47,428 bases of DNA from Deltaproteobacteria bacterium (GTDB lineage: Bacteria > Desulfobacterota > BSN033 > UBA1163): positions 1 through 47,428 of the forward strand of contig VGRY01000026.1 of assembly GCA_016875195.1 (NCBI GenBank), in the 5' to 3' direction. Under the pieces are notes generated by a model. It had not been told where the DNA came from. It searched no databases and saw nothing but the letters and a program-made list of their open reading frames with translations. Position numbers and translations under genes: made by a program. Positions within the stretch are counted from its first letter, which is position 1. The number at the start of each line of letters is the position of its first letter. Positions 8,273 through 16,184 of the stretch are shown piece by piece.

Positions 8273-9124
8273 ATGAAACAAGCAAATGAAAACAAAAAAT
8301 TTACAGGCGGTTCAAAGTATGTGCTCGATGAAGAACTCGCCAAAATCGTTAACATCTCAATGGCACTTGAAATGCCCCTCCTGCTCAAAGGAGAGCCTGG
8401 AACAGGCAAAACCATGCTCGCTCATGCCATTGCCGAAGCCCTCCATATGAGGTTGATTGTTCTCAATGTCAAATCAAGCATGAAGCTGATCGATGCTCTC
8501 TATCAGTATGATACCCTTACCCGGCTCAACGATAGTCGCTTTGGAGATTCGAAAAGGGATGTGAGTAACATCGAAGAATATATCCGGATGGGTAAAATCG
8601 GACAATCCTTCGTATCAGAGGAAAGGGTGGTCCTCTTAATTGACGAAATTGACAAGGCGGATACCGATTTTCAGGATGACATGCTCGATGTGCTCGACCA
8701 GATGGAGTTTGACATCATTGAAATCGACAAAACCATGAAGGCTAAAAACCGGCCGGTGATTATCATCACCTCCAATGCCAAAAAAGACCTTTCCGACCCA
8801 TTTCTGGGACGGTGCAATTTCCATCACATCGCTTTCCCTGAGCCTGACATGATGAGAAGGATTGTGTCGGTCCATTTCTCCGATATTGATAAAGAGCTGC
8901 TGGAAAGCGCTATCAGGACATTCTATCGCCTCAGAGAGATCAAGGGAGTTGAAAAGAAACCCGCGACCAGAGAATTGATCAACTGGATCAGGGCATTGAG
9001 ATCGGATCCCGATTTTCGGGTGAAGGATCTGGTCAAGGGGGAGGTCCCCTATCTCGGCGTTCTCTATAAGAAAAGCCCTGACTATGTCGTAGCCCAAAAT
9101 GCCGTAACAAGGTTTAGAGCCTAA
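8273..9124 (+). CDS. MoxR-family AAA+ ATPase
   Basis: A 283-residue ATPase with Walker A GEPGTGKT (about 43-50), Walker B VVLLIDEIDKAD, and sensor-1 ITSNAKKDLSDPFLGRC. The closest style is the CoxD-like branch of MoxR proteins, which act as chaperone-like motors with a VWA partner to insert metal or mature enzyme complexes. The VWA gene follows 90 bp downstream on the same strand. The client enzyme is not evident, since no CO dehydrogenase genes are in the window. Confidence 0.9.
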   Translation: MKQANENKKFTGGSKYVLDEELAKIVNISMALEMPLLLKGEPGTGKTMLAHAIAEALHMRLIVLNVKSSMKLIDALYQYDTLTRLNDSRFGDSKRDVSNIEEYIRMGKIGQSFVSEERVVLLIDEIDKADTDFQDDMLDVLDQMEFDIIEIDKTMKAKNRPVIIITSNAKKDLSDPFLGRCNFHHIAFPEPDMMRRIVSVHFSDIDKELLESAIRTFYRLREIKGVEKKPATRELINWIRALRSDPDFRVKDLVKGEVPYLGVLYKKSPDYVVAQNAVTRFRA

Positions 9125-9130
9125 TAAATA

Positions 9131-9205
9131 GATTGCGGATTTCGGATTGTGGATTTCGGAATTATTAAACAGATATTCCAATATTCCACTATTCCATTAT
9201 TCCAT
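9131..9205. repeat. Short-period tandem array between MoxR and VWA genes
   Basis: Four heptamers of the form ATTnnGG (9132-9159) are followed, after a short spacer, by four octamers ending in ATTCC (about 9171-9203). It sits inside an otherwise compact operon. The units are degenerate and no RNA gene or ORF explains them. Confidence 0.55.
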
Positions 9206-9214
9206 CGGTAGATT

Positions 9215-10405
9215 ATGTTCGTCGATTTCTTCTACCTACTCAAAAAAGTGGGCATTCCTGTTTCGCCGACCTCATTTTTAAGGCTTCAAAAAGCCCTGAA
9301 TATGGGGCTGGTCAATTCTGTGGATGACTTCTATACGGCTGCCCGCTCGATTCTCGTAAAGAGCGAAAGATACTTCGATCTCTATGACCAGGTCTTTGCC
9401 CATCGCTTCCAGGGAGTCGAGTTAAAGGAACCGGATATTGTCGAACTCTCGGAAGTCGCCCGTTCTCTTCTCGAAGAATGGCTGAAAAACCCAAAAGAAC
9501 TGGCAAATCTCCTCGGCATCAAGGAGGAAGATCTAAGTAAATTGACCCCCGAAGAGCTTATCCAGTATTTCCTCGATCGCTTAAAAGAGCAGACCGAAGC
9601 CCACCATGGTGGAAGCAAATGGATCGGAACAGGAGGGACTTCTCCCGTAGGCCATTCAGGATATCATCCTGGTGGAATGCGGGTTGGAGGTGTTTCCCGA
9701 AATAAGTCAGCGGTCAAAGTGGCAATGGAACGAAGGTACCGGGACTATTCCCAGGATGGCCCGCTCACCGAAGCTCAGATGGGAGAAGCCCTGAAACGTT
9801 TAAGGAACATGGTCCCCCATGGCCCCAAGGACAGGGTCAATATTGAAAAGACGATTTACGAAACGATGAAAAATGCGGGCGAGATCGAGATCATATTCGA
9901 TCAAAGCCTGAGAGATCGGCTCAAGGTAATTCTCGCAATAGATAATGGCGGATGGTCCATGGACCCTTATATAGGAATGGTCCAGACTCTCTTCAACTAT
10001 GCGCGGTCACAGTTTAAAGACTTAAAAACCTTCTATTATCACAATACGATCTATGACCACCTATGGGAAGACCCCCAGAGACGGTTCAAACCTTTTTCTG
10101 TGGATGAATTGGTTCGTCTCGATCCTGAGACAAGATTTATCATTGTTGGGGATGCAAGCATGGCCCCTTATGAACTGATGTCCACGGACGGTTCCATCTA
10201 TGTCGGTGAGAGATCAGGAAAGCCAAGCTATATGAGGCTCCAGTTCATTGCCCAAACCTTCCCCCACTCAGTCTGGCTCAATCCGGTGCCCCAGGGAGAT
10301 TGGCCCTACACCAGAACCATCCTCCACATTCAGGAAATCTTCCCCATGTTTGAGCTCACCCTCGACGGCCTCGAAAAAGCAGTCATCCAGCTCATGAAAA
10401 AATAA
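9215..10405 (+). CDS. VWA-domain protein, CoxE-like
   Basis: A 396-residue protein. The N-terminal part (MFVDFFYLLKKVGIPVSPTSF) is typical of CoxE-like proteins. A basic, glycine-rich linker follows at about 140-175, and a C-terminal von Willebrand factor A domain starts near 240. The MIDAS motif is altered: LAIDNGGWSM stands where DxSxS is expected, so metal binding may be weakened or changed. It pairs with the upstream MoxR ATPase as an ATPase/VWA chaperone system. Confidence 0.85.
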   Translation: MFVDFFYLLKKVGIPVSPTSFLRLQKALNMGLVNSVDDFYTAARSILVKSERYFDLYDQVFAHRFQGVELKEPDIVELSEVARSLLEEWLKNPKELANLLGIKEEDLSKLTPEELIQYFLDRLKEQTEAHHGGSKWIGTGGTSPVGHSGYHPGGMRVGGVSRNKSAVKVAMERRYRDYSQDGPLTEAQMGEALKRLRNMVPHGPKDRVNIEKTIYETMKNAGEIEIIFDQSLRDRLKVILAIDNGGWSMDPYIGMVQTLFNYARSQFKDLKTFYYHNTIYDHLWEDPQRRFKPFSVDELVRLDPETRFIIVGDASMAPYELMSTDGSIYVGERSGKPSYMRLQFIAQTFPHSVWLNPVPQGDWPYTRTILHIQEIFPMFELTLDGLEKAVIQLMKK

Positions 10406-10658
10406 TGGGTCAACGGTAATTCAAGGACCATCAAGTCAGTCCATTCTTGAACACACCTGAATAGATGGCCCGCTATCTTCATAGGGGGAACAGAAATCAG
10501 CCCCCAGAACCATTCCTGTTTCTTTCAGATTACAGAACTGAAGCCTTGACTAATCTGTTGCTTTAGATAGAATGGGCCTAAAAAATAACAGTCATCAGGG
10601 TCATTGGTAGAATTGGAAGCCTCAATAAGTCCAGCCCTCAGTCCTAATAATTTTTTTG
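10406..10658. other. Intergenic region at the left edge of the accessory island
   Basis: No gene is seen. A GGTCAACGGTAATTC copy of the junction repeat lies at 10408-10422, three bases after the VWA stop codon. The rest is unremarkable until the promoter at 10659. Confidence 0.5.
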
Positions 10659-10688
10659 TTGACAAAAGGTATCAATTGATACCATAAT
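10659..10688 (+). promoter_or_regulatory. Toxin-antitoxin promoter with embedded palindromic operator
   Basis: TTGACA at 10659-10664 (perfect -35) and CATAAT at 10683-10688 (-10, one mismatch) are 18 bp apart. The spacer is occupied by a perfect 16-bp palindrome, GGTATCAATTGATACC, at 10668-10683. This is where a dimeric HTH antitoxin would sit to shut off its own operon. The -10 overlaps the first possible ATG (10687), so that codon cannot be the start. Confidence 0.8.
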
Positions 10689-10692
10689 GGTT

Positions 10693-11058
10693 ATGGATCG
10701 ACCCTCTCACAAAGAAATCAACCGCAAGATAAAACAGGCAAAGGAAGCGGTATCAGGCGGTCAATTTTCTGTCTTGAATCCGGTTAGTGTCTCTGCTGAT
10801 GTATTAAAATTAGGGTTTACCATTGAAGGTATTTCAAATATTCTCACCAATCTTTTGAGCGAGATAACACCTGATGATTATGCTGGAAGTTATCCACCAC
10901 AAAAGTCGTATGAAAGCGACATTCTTGATTGCGAACTCTTTACTTTTCGATGGGTAAGTAAGCATTTGGGAGAGATAATCTATTTGAAATTTGGCTTCAA
11001 AGGACAATGGATGTGGGTTGTATCATTGCATGAGGATAGAAAGGAAAAAAACGGGTGA
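10693..11058 (+). CDS. MqsR-like toxin (putative)
   Basis: About 121 residues. The layout resembles MqsR, the RelE-fold mRNA interferase: an N-terminal helix with ...KQAKEAVSGGQF, then SADVLKLGFTIEGISNIL (compare the ADELGLDFDGMCNVI region of MqsR), a polar middle, and a C-terminal beta strand YLKFGF. It is somewhat longer than MqsR (98 residues). Its stop codon overlaps the antitoxin start, a typical TA arrangement. The ATG at 10693 lies 5 nt after the -10 box with no ribosome binding site, so the mRNA is probably leaderless. The family is recognised by pattern only. Confidence 0.6.
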   Translation: MDRPSHKEINRKIKQAKEAVSGGQFSVLNPVSVSADVLKLGFTIEGISNILTNLLSEITPDDYAGSYPPQKSYESDILDCELFTFRWVSKHLGEIIYLKFGFKGQWMWVVSLHEDRKEKNG

Positions 11059-11882
11059 ATAATATGAAAGATATAAAAATAGAATGTCCGAAAGGACATG
11101 GGAAAATGGTGGTAAGAAAAACCGTAGAAAAAATCGATTTTCGGGGTGTTGGCATTAAATGTCCCGTGGAACAATATATATGCAGGGTGTGCGGGACAAA
11201 AGCGGGGACTGCGGAACAAACAGATACAATTCAGAAAACGATCGCCAACATATACCGCAGGGCAGTCAACCTTCTAACGGGGGAGGAAATCGTTGAGAAG
11301 AGGAAGCGATTAAGCTTGACTCAGGAGGGTCTTGCGAAGCGCATGAATGTTGGAATTGCAAGTATCAAAAGGTGGGAAGGCGGCACGATTCAGAGCAAAT
11401 CGATGGACCATGCTCTCAGGATTGCTCTTGGAGGTCAAAACGTTGGAGATAGTTGTACCGGGAATCGGGCTTTTTCAATCCCCAGGATAAAATTGGTGGT
11501 TAAAGAATTTGAGTCCGTTCTTGGCAAACATATTCTTAAAAAAAATGATAAGATGCTGTTCGCCGCAAAATACCTGTGGTATGCGGACATGGTTGCACAC
11601 CGGGAGACTGGGGAAAGCATGACCGGAGCCACCTATGCCGCACTTCCTTACGGGCCCCAGCTCAATAATTATAAGGACTTAATTGAAGACATCATAAAAG
11701 TCAATGAGACGAAGGCCGAAACCCTTACCCCGGAAGAAAAAAGAATAATTACCCGCATCGCCCTGAAATTTCCAGAAGAACGAATGGTTTATGATGCGGC
11801 TCATAAAGAAAAAATCTGGAAGAAACAACCCAATGGAGCAATCATTCCGTATACCGATTCGACGGAGTTAACAGGCATTTAA
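11055..11882 (+). CDS. MqsA-type zinc/HTH antitoxin fused to a Panacea (DUF4065) domain
   Basis: A 275-residue three-part protein. Residues 1-50 form a metal-binding module with C11, H15, C43 and C46 (first pair CxxxH instead of CxxC) and the MqsA-like DFRGVGIKC segment. Residues about 75-120 are an XRE-type helix-turn-helix (SLTQEGLAKRMNVGIASIKRWEGG), expected to bind the palindrome at 10668-10683. Residues about 145-255 match the Panacea/SocA-like domain (KMLFAAKYLWYAD, GATYAALPYGPQLNNY), known as an antitoxin domain. GTG at 11055 overlaps the toxin stop; ATG at 11064 is an alternative start. The toxin-first gene order is as in mqsRA. Confidence 0.82.
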   Translation: MNNMKDIKIECPKGHGKMVVRKTVEKIDFRGVGIKCPVEQYICRVCGTKAGTAEQTDTIQKTIANIYRRAVNLLTGEEIVEKRKRLSLTQEGLAKRMNVGIASIKRWEGGTIQSKSMDHALRIALGGQNVGDSCTGNRAFSIPRIKLVVKEFESVLGKHILKKNDKMLFAAKYLWYADMVAHRETGESMTGATYAALPYGPQLNNYKDLIEDIIKVNETKAETLTPEEKRIITRIALKFPEERMVYDAAHKEKIWKKQPNGAIIPYTDSTELTGI

Positions 11883-11961
11883 ATATTTCTTCAAAAGAGC
11901 GGGCTTTCTATTCTCGCTCCTAACGGATTGTAGTAATGAGTGAAAGATTTCAACAGAGCTG

Positions 11962-12606
11962 ATGGAAAAGCAGGTTGTATCAAAAAAGAGAGTCACTGAT
12001 CATGGTGAGGTGTATACCGGCAGGCGGGAAGTCAATGCCATGCTTGATCTTGTGAAGCAGGAAACTGAGCGGATCGAGTCACGGTTCCTTGAACCTGCGT
12101 GCGGCACAGGTAATTTCCTGACAGAAATCCTAGAACGGAAACTGTGCATCCTTGAATCACGTTACAGTAAGAGTCCATTAGAGTATGAGCGGAATGCCAT
12201 CCTTGCTGTGTCTTCTCTCTACGGTATCGATATTCTGGAAGATAATGTCGTTGAATGTCGCAAGCGTCTTTTTGTAATTTTTGACCGCCATTACAGTAGC
12301 CTTTTTAGAAAGGAATGCCTTAATACGGTCAATTACATCCTTGGGCGTAATATTATCTGGGGGGATGCCCTCACCCTGAATACGGTAGGTGAAAATCCGC
12401 AGCCGATTGTATTCTCCGAATGGTCGCCGGTCAATGGCAGTATGATCAAACGCAGGGACTTTGCTTTTCATGAATTATTTTACTATGGCGAAATAAGAGA
12501 ATTGCCCCTTTTTTCTGATCTCGGGGAGAAGGCCTTTATTCCTACTCCGGTAAAGGAGTTTCTCTTAACTCACTACCTGAGGCTCGTCGATGTTGAACAG
12601 AAATAA
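11962..12606 (+). CDS. SAM-dependent DNA methyltransferase fragment or subunit
   Basis: 214 residues with SAM-binding motif [12 protein letters not shown] at about 43-53 and a following [17 protein letters not shown] segment (motif II-like). No NPPY catalytic motif is present. The protein is like the small methylase-type gene that precedes Eco57I-like methylases in some restriction-modification loci. It overlaps the next gene by 17 nt. A tiny frame, M-S-E-R-F-Q-Q-S, ends on the start codon (stop TGA overlapping the ATG at 11962). Confidence 0.72.
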   Translation: MEKQVVSKKRVTDHGEVYTGRREVNAMLDLVKQETERIESRFLEPACGTGNFLTEILERKLCILESRYSKSPLEYERNAILAVSSLYGIDILEDNVVECRKRLFVIFDRHYSSLFRKECLNTVNYILGRNIIWGDALTLNTVGENPQPIVFSEWSPVNGSMIKRRDFAFHELFYYGEIRELPLFSDLGEKAFIPTPVKEFLLTHYLRLVDVEQK

Positions 12607-13315
12607 TTATAACCCCGATGTATTGACCTGCCTGGCCAATCTGAGCAGCGATGAGGTTTTCACGCCGCCTCAACTGGTGAACCAGATTCTGGACTTGATT
12701 CCAGAGGGAATCTGGAGCGATAAGAATGCTCGGTTTCTCGATCCATTCTGCAAGACGGGGGTGTTTCTTCGGGAGATTGCCAAACGTTTGGATGTAGGAC
12801 TGGAACAGAAGATCCCCGACAAGCAGAAAAGGATCAACCATATTTTTAACAACCAGCTTTTCGGGATTGCCATCACTGAGTTGACAGCCTTGCTCTCCCG
12901 TAGAAGCGTTTACTGCTCCAAGACGGCCAACGGGAAATACTCTGTATGCGAAACTTTCGATAATCCGCAGGGCAACATCCGCTTTGAGCGGATTGACCAT
13001 ACATGGGAAAATGGGAGATGTGTTTCCTGCGGAGCAAGCCAGCAAGAATATGACCGGGGCGGAGAGCTTGAAACCCATGCCTATAAGTTCATCCACACTG
13101 AAAATCCAGAGGAGATATTCAATATGAAATTTGATGTGATTGTGGGAAATCCACCATATCAGTTGAGTGATGGCGGTCATGGCGCAAGTGCTATCCCTAT
13201 CTACCATAAGTTTGTGCAACAGGCGAAAAAACTAAATCCACGGTATTTAACCATGATCATCCCCTCGCGATGGTTTGCAGGTGGTCGAGGCCTAGATGAC
13301 TTTCGCACAGGATAA
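12590..13315 (+). pseudogene. Eco57I-like restriction-modification methylase, C-terminally truncated
   Basis: 241 residues. An altered motif [17 protein letters not shown], lies at about 48-63. A zinc-finger-like pair CVSCG lies near 143, and the catalytic adenine methylase motif [13 protein letters not shown] near 183. The reading stops abruptly just after the conserved [17 protein letters not shown]. Family members continue for several hundred residues with the target-recognition part. No restriction gene follows. The frame is therefore a remnant, broken at about 13312, and the locus is unlikely to restrict DNA. Confidence 0.78.
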
Positions 13316-13385
13316 TCTTAGAGATGGGACATGGGGTCAGGGGGGACCTTGACAGAAAAAGGGCAAGAGGGTCGCTCTGGTGCCG

Positions 13386-13404
13386 GGCAACGGTAACTCG
13401 GTAT
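13386..13404. repeat. Junction repeat copy, GGCAACGGTAAnTCGGTAT
   Basis: One copy of a short repeat also present at 15261-15285 and 16124-16147, with weaker copies at 10408-10422 and 16199-16217. This one lies between the broken methylase and the EamA remnant. Confidence 0.6.
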
Positions 13405-13420
13405 AGGGTACAAAGATGGT

Positions 13421-13503
13421 CTATTGTTTCCAGTTGACCAGGAAGATTCCGGCGGAGACCATGGGAAGCCCTACCATGAGAGAAAATGTGAATTCTTCTT
13501 TGA
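13421..13503 (-). pseudogene. 3' remnant of an EamA-family transporter
   Basis: The frame reads E-E-F-T-F-S-L-M-V-G-L-P-M-V-S-A-G-I-F-L, then V-N-W-K-Q and stop. This is nearly identical to the C-terminus of the intact transporter ending at 16266. Everything upstream of it is gone and replaced by the PIN toxin gene. It is therefore the end of a second, destroyed transporter copy. Confidence 0.8.
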
Positions 13504-13518
13504 GAAAGAGAGTGCTTT

Positions 13519-14004
13519 TCAGGAGGATCTATCGTTCCGGCTCACTGATCGCAAAAACTCTTCAGGCGTCATTGCTCTGACAGAAAGCAATTTCCTAAAG
13601 TGTAATGCATCCCAGCTTACAAATACAGCCCCTCCAAGCATGGAAACATTAACGATATTTGCTACAAGGGCATCTCCGAAACTGGCTTTCTGGTAAATCA
13701 TCTCCATTACTGCTCCCACTGAGGTTTCTGGAAGAAAAATATCCATCTCGCTAGATGGGATGATATCTACACGGTATTTCTTAGGGAAATAATAAAACAG
13801 CTCCAAGATCTGTTGTCGGTTTAGATTAAAAGATAGGATACCGCATACTTCAAGAAGGTTGATGATACTCGTTACCCCTCTTCCCTGCCTCATTACAAAA
13901 TCCAGAAAAAGGCGGTTGATCTTGTAATTGCGGTCTCGATGATACCGGAGATCAATAATAAATACATTGGTATCAATAAAGAGACTTACCTTTTTCTTGT
14001 CCAA
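13519..14004 (-). CDS. PIN-domain toxin (VapC-like)
   Basis: A 161-residue PIN-fold nuclease. Acidic residues typical of the metal site are visible: D in LFIDTNVF near residue 11, E in INLLEVCG, D in SFGDALVANI and D in FVSWDALHF. Such toxins cleave tRNA or rRNA when the antitoxin is degraded. It overlaps the upstream antitoxin gene by 19 nt. Its 3' end abuts the EamA remnant. Confidence 0.85.
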   Translation of the reverse strand: MDKKKVSLFIDTNVFIIDLRYHRDRNYKINRLFLDFVMRQGRGVTSIINLLEVCGILSFNLNRQQILELFYYFPKKYRVDIIPSSEMDIFLPETSVGAVMEMIYQKASFGDALVANIVNVSMLGGAVFVSWDALHFRKLLSVRAMTPEEFLRSVSRNDRSS

Positions 14005-14243
14005 TTCATCGCCTCCTTGACATTTTTAAACCTCGGTCTGGTCTTTTTAAGGGCGCTCTCTATATCCTTCCATGCATCTTCAGGTGAACGCAGGGAACTC
14101 TCAGCCAGCGATACAGAGGTCATAGGGGATATTAATGCAAAAGGTCTCCCCCTTAACGTGACGATCACCTTCTCTCCCCTTGAGACCGTTCGCATTGCTT
14201 TACCGGTTTGGTTCTTCAGATCCTTAGCAGTCATCGTCCTCAT
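13986..14243 (-). CDS. Phd/YefM-type antitoxin
   Basis: About 85 residues. The N-terminal Phd fold is clear: MTAKDLKNQTGKAMRTVSRGE, then VIVTLRGRPFALISPM. It binds DNA with that part and neutralises the PIN toxin with its C-terminal tail. I chose the ATG at 14243 because GGAGG lies 5 nt upstream; a longer TTG start at 14255 would place the ribosome binding site inside the gene. Confidence 0.85.
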   Translation of the reverse strand: MRTMTAKDLKNQTGKAMRTVSRGEKVIVTLRGRPFALISPMTSVSLAESSLRSPEDAWKDIESALKKTRPRFKNVKEAMNWTRKR

Positions 14244-14257
14244 GGCTTCCTCCAAAA

Positions 14258-14303
14258 ATAGCTACTTTGGTAACATTATAGCTACTTAAAAATTAAACTG
14301 CAA
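14258..14303 (-). promoter_or_regulatory. Promoter and paired TAGCTA operators of the first PIN/Phd locus
   Basis: On the minus strand TTGCAG (14303-14298) and a perfect TATAAT (14280-14275) are 17 bp apart. Two identical 10-bp direct repeats, ATAGCTACTT (14258-14267 and 14278-14287), each contain the palindrome TAGCTA. Their centres are 20 bp apart, about two helical turns, and one overlaps the -10. This fits autorepression by the Phd protein. Confidence 0.7.
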
Positions 14304-14518
14304 TAAAAAAAGAAGGGGAGGGGAGTGTATTATCTGTGTGTCAGGGTGGATATCGGAATATGGGCAGAGTGATGAAAATGGATTATAGGGCAAATGGTGA
14401 AGTCGTTTTTAGAGCCCTGAGAGTTCTAGGCCCTGACTCTATGAGATATCCTAACCGATGGGACATTCGAGGGTGGTATCAGGAAAAAGAGGGTCTTCGT
14501 GGAAGTGAGTGGGTAAAA
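14304..14518. other. Unassigned segment between TA locus and ISL3 remnant
   Basis: About 215 bp. A small plus-strand frame (14336-14545) overlaps the end of the transposase remnant. It has no recognisable motif and no ribosome binding site. It may be leftover mobile-element DNA. Confidence 0.3.
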
Positions 14519-15301
14519 TTATATCTCCTTGAGCATGCAAGTTAGAATTTTAAGTCGGAGATATTCCTCATCCCGAAGACCATAAGCTCTTCTCTGAAGG
14601 ACGCGGATCTTATTATTAAGTCCTTCCACAAAACCCAAAGAGACTTTGTTTTCAGGTTTGCTGTATGCTGCAACCCCATCCCAGTGTCTTTCAATCATCT
14701 CAGCAAATCTCTCGTAAGGGACTAACCGTTGCCATTTCAATGAATCCTTCCAGTGGTCAAAAAACCGCCGTGCCCATCCTTCCGTCTGGTAACTCCATAA
14801 CTGACCAAAGGATTCCTTCAACACATACGCCGTATGGAGCCGTTTGTTGGCCTTCAAGAGTTTTCTTAAGGCCTTGCGCCCATCCAGCGTCAAGTTCTCC
14901 TTGCTCGACAAAAGGGTGTACTTCTGTCCCTTTATATAGGAACGATCCTGACCGGAAAGCCTCGCATATTCCATCTTGCGCACCTTGTCCAGCGCCTCCC
15001 CCAGATGTCTCATCACATGAAACTTATCAAAGAGAATGGCTGCTGTGGGGACGTTGCTCCTCGTCGACTTCTCAAAGGCCTTCCACATGTCCATCACAGC
15101 CAACCGAATCTTCTTGGCCTTCCTGTCCCCAAGCCATTGGTAAAATCGATCCAGACTCTGTTCCGATCGATCCTCCCCTCCATACCAGATCGGGCGTCTC
15201 CGCTCCAAGTCACTCACCACAATCCGACACCGATGCCCCTTACAAGGGGCCTCGGTGTCAGGCAACGGTAATTCGGTATTTCTTGTTAAAGATCGTTTCA
15301 C
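14519..15301 (-). pseudogene. ISL3-family transposase, N-terminal part missing
   Basis: The frame has 260 residues; homology to ISL3 DDE transposases runs from GHRCRIVVSDLERRRPIWYGG to the C-terminus ...LKILTCMLKEI. The second catalytic Asp (AVMDMWKAF), the DKFHVMRHLGEALDKVR helix and the GFVEGLNNKIRVLQRRAYG end are present. The family is about 400 residues, so the zinc-finger/HTH N-terminus and the first catalytic Asp region are gone. The frame's first 15 or so residues come from a copy of the junction repeat (15261-15285). It cannot be active. Confidence 0.85.
15261..15285. repeat. Junction repeat copy at the ISL3 break
   Basis: GGCAACGGTAATTCGGTATT followed by TCTTG, matching 16124-16147 almost base for base. 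It sits exactly where the transposase homology ends. Confidence 0.65.
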
Positions 15302-15367
15302 AATAGTATGTTAGAGAATGGATGAGATGTAGAATGAAATTTAAAATGTGACCCTGTCCCTTATTTA

Positions 15368-15793
15368 TCAGGTGAGGACAATAACCCCTTCTTTTTCGGC
15401 GGATTGATTCAGTTTGGCGTCGTGGCTTGAAAAATAGATATCTATCCTTATTCGGTTCTTGAGATGAATAGCTGAGGCAAGATGAATGGAGTCGAAACCT
15501 CTAAGAAGATATTTTTCTGCAATATCACCCGCTACCCTGATCAATCCATCCGTAACCTCAATCAAATAGTAACTGTCCCAATCCCTGTTAAAATCCGAAA
15601 CGACTCCTCTCAGTAAGTTTAGAGGAAACCCATCTTCTTTCTGTTTTCTCGCGAAGGCAGACCGTGCCTCTGCATAAGCTACTTTTGAAGTCGAAATAAC
15701 CGCTGCCTTTTGGGCAATGTTTCTTATTTCCTCAGAACCTACTTCTTCAACGTATAATTTAACCAGGGAGCTTGTATCGAGGTAAACGATCAT
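15368..15793 (-). CDS. PIN-domain toxin (VapC-like), second locus
   Basis: 141 residues. PIN active-site acids are seen in MIVYLDTSSLVKLY (D6), AYAEARSAF, LRGFDSIHLASA and YFSSHDAKL. The length and C-terminal SSHDAKLN...A...G motif are typical of VapC-type nucleases. The ATG overlaps the antitoxin stop by 4 nt. Confidence 0.88.
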   Translation of the reverse strand: MIVYLDTSSLVKLYVEEVGSEEIRNIAQKAAVISTSKVAYAEARSAFARKQKEDGFPLNLLRGVVSDFNRDWDSYYLIEVTDGLIRVAGDIAEKYLLRGFDSIHLASAIHLKNRIRIDIYFSSHDAKLNQSAEKEGVIVLT

Positions 15794-16059
15794 CTTCTGT
15801 CTTCCAGAACCATCTCAGAAACGGTCTTCCCCTTTATTTTAATAGGGCGATGGCTTCCCGTAGGTTTACCCCCTTTCCATGAGGCAAACCCCTCTTTTAC
15901 CAGAGAAAGGAGTTTTGAATCCTCTTCCCCCCGTTCTATGGGTAAGATAGTCGCAATCACCTGGTCTCTTTCGGTGATCAGGATCTTTTCGCCCTTCTTT
16001 ACTTCTCTCAGATAATAACTCAGCCTATTTTTTAGTTCTTTGATCCCTGTGGCTATCAT
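15790..16059 (-). CDS. Phd/YefM-type antitoxin, second locus
   Basis: 89 residues. The N-terminal Phd fold reads IATGIKELKNRLSYYLREVKKGE, then ILITERDQVIATILPI. The C-terminal tail (PIKIKGKTVSEMVLEDRR) would bind the PIN toxin encoded directly downstream with a 4-nt overlap. The start ATG at 16059 lies 9 nt from the -10 of its promoter, so the leader is very short or absent. Confidence 0.88.
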   Translation of the reverse strand: MIATGIKELKNRLSYYLREVKKGEKILITERDQVIATILPIERGEEDSKLLSLVKEGFASWKGGKPTGSHRPIKIKGKTVSEMVLEDRR

Positions 16060-16095
16060 AGCTACATTTTATATTAAGGTAGCTACCATTGTCAA
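16059..16095 (-). promoter_or_regulatory. Promoter and TAGCTA operators of the second PIN/Phd locus
   Basis: On the minus strand TTGACA (16095-16090) and TATAAA (16073-16068) are 16 bp apart. A perfect 10-bp palindrome GGTAGCTACC (16078-16087) lies between them. A second TAGCTA (16059-16064) overlaps the start codon, with its centre 21 bp away. The same TAGCTA core occurs at the first PIN/Phd locus. Confidence 0.75.
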
Positions 16096-16123
16096 ATGAA
16101 ATTATCCTGAGAAATTAGGAAAG

Positions 16124-16147
16124 GGCAACGGTAATTCGGTATTTCTT
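16124..16147. repeat. Junction repeat copy at the right edge of the island
   Basis: GGCAACGGTAATTCGGTATT plus TCTT. A weaker copy (GTCAATGGTAATCCGG) follows near 16201. Both lie between the second TA locus and the intact EamA gene. Confidence 0.6.
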
Positions 16148-16163
16148 GGGAAATCTCCCCCAG

Positions 16164-16184
16164 CCCCTCCTTTTCAAGGAGGGG
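16164..16184. repeat. GC-rich hairpin, BIME/REP-like half unit
   Basis: CCCCTCC-TTTTCAA-GGAGGGG, a 7-bp perfect stem flanked by AAATCTCCCCC on the left. It has the same design as the paired hairpins at 22034, 36671 and 40084, but is a single unit. It may end transcripts from either side. Confidence 0.55.

Noticed and set aside
12542..13219. 225-codon minus-strand frame opposite the methylase
   Set aside because: The opposite strand encodes a clear NPPY methylase. This frame has no motif and no ribosome binding site.
14336..14545. 69-codon plus-strand frame as a gene
   Set aside because: No ribosome binding site, no family resemblance, and it runs into the end of the ISL3 remnant.
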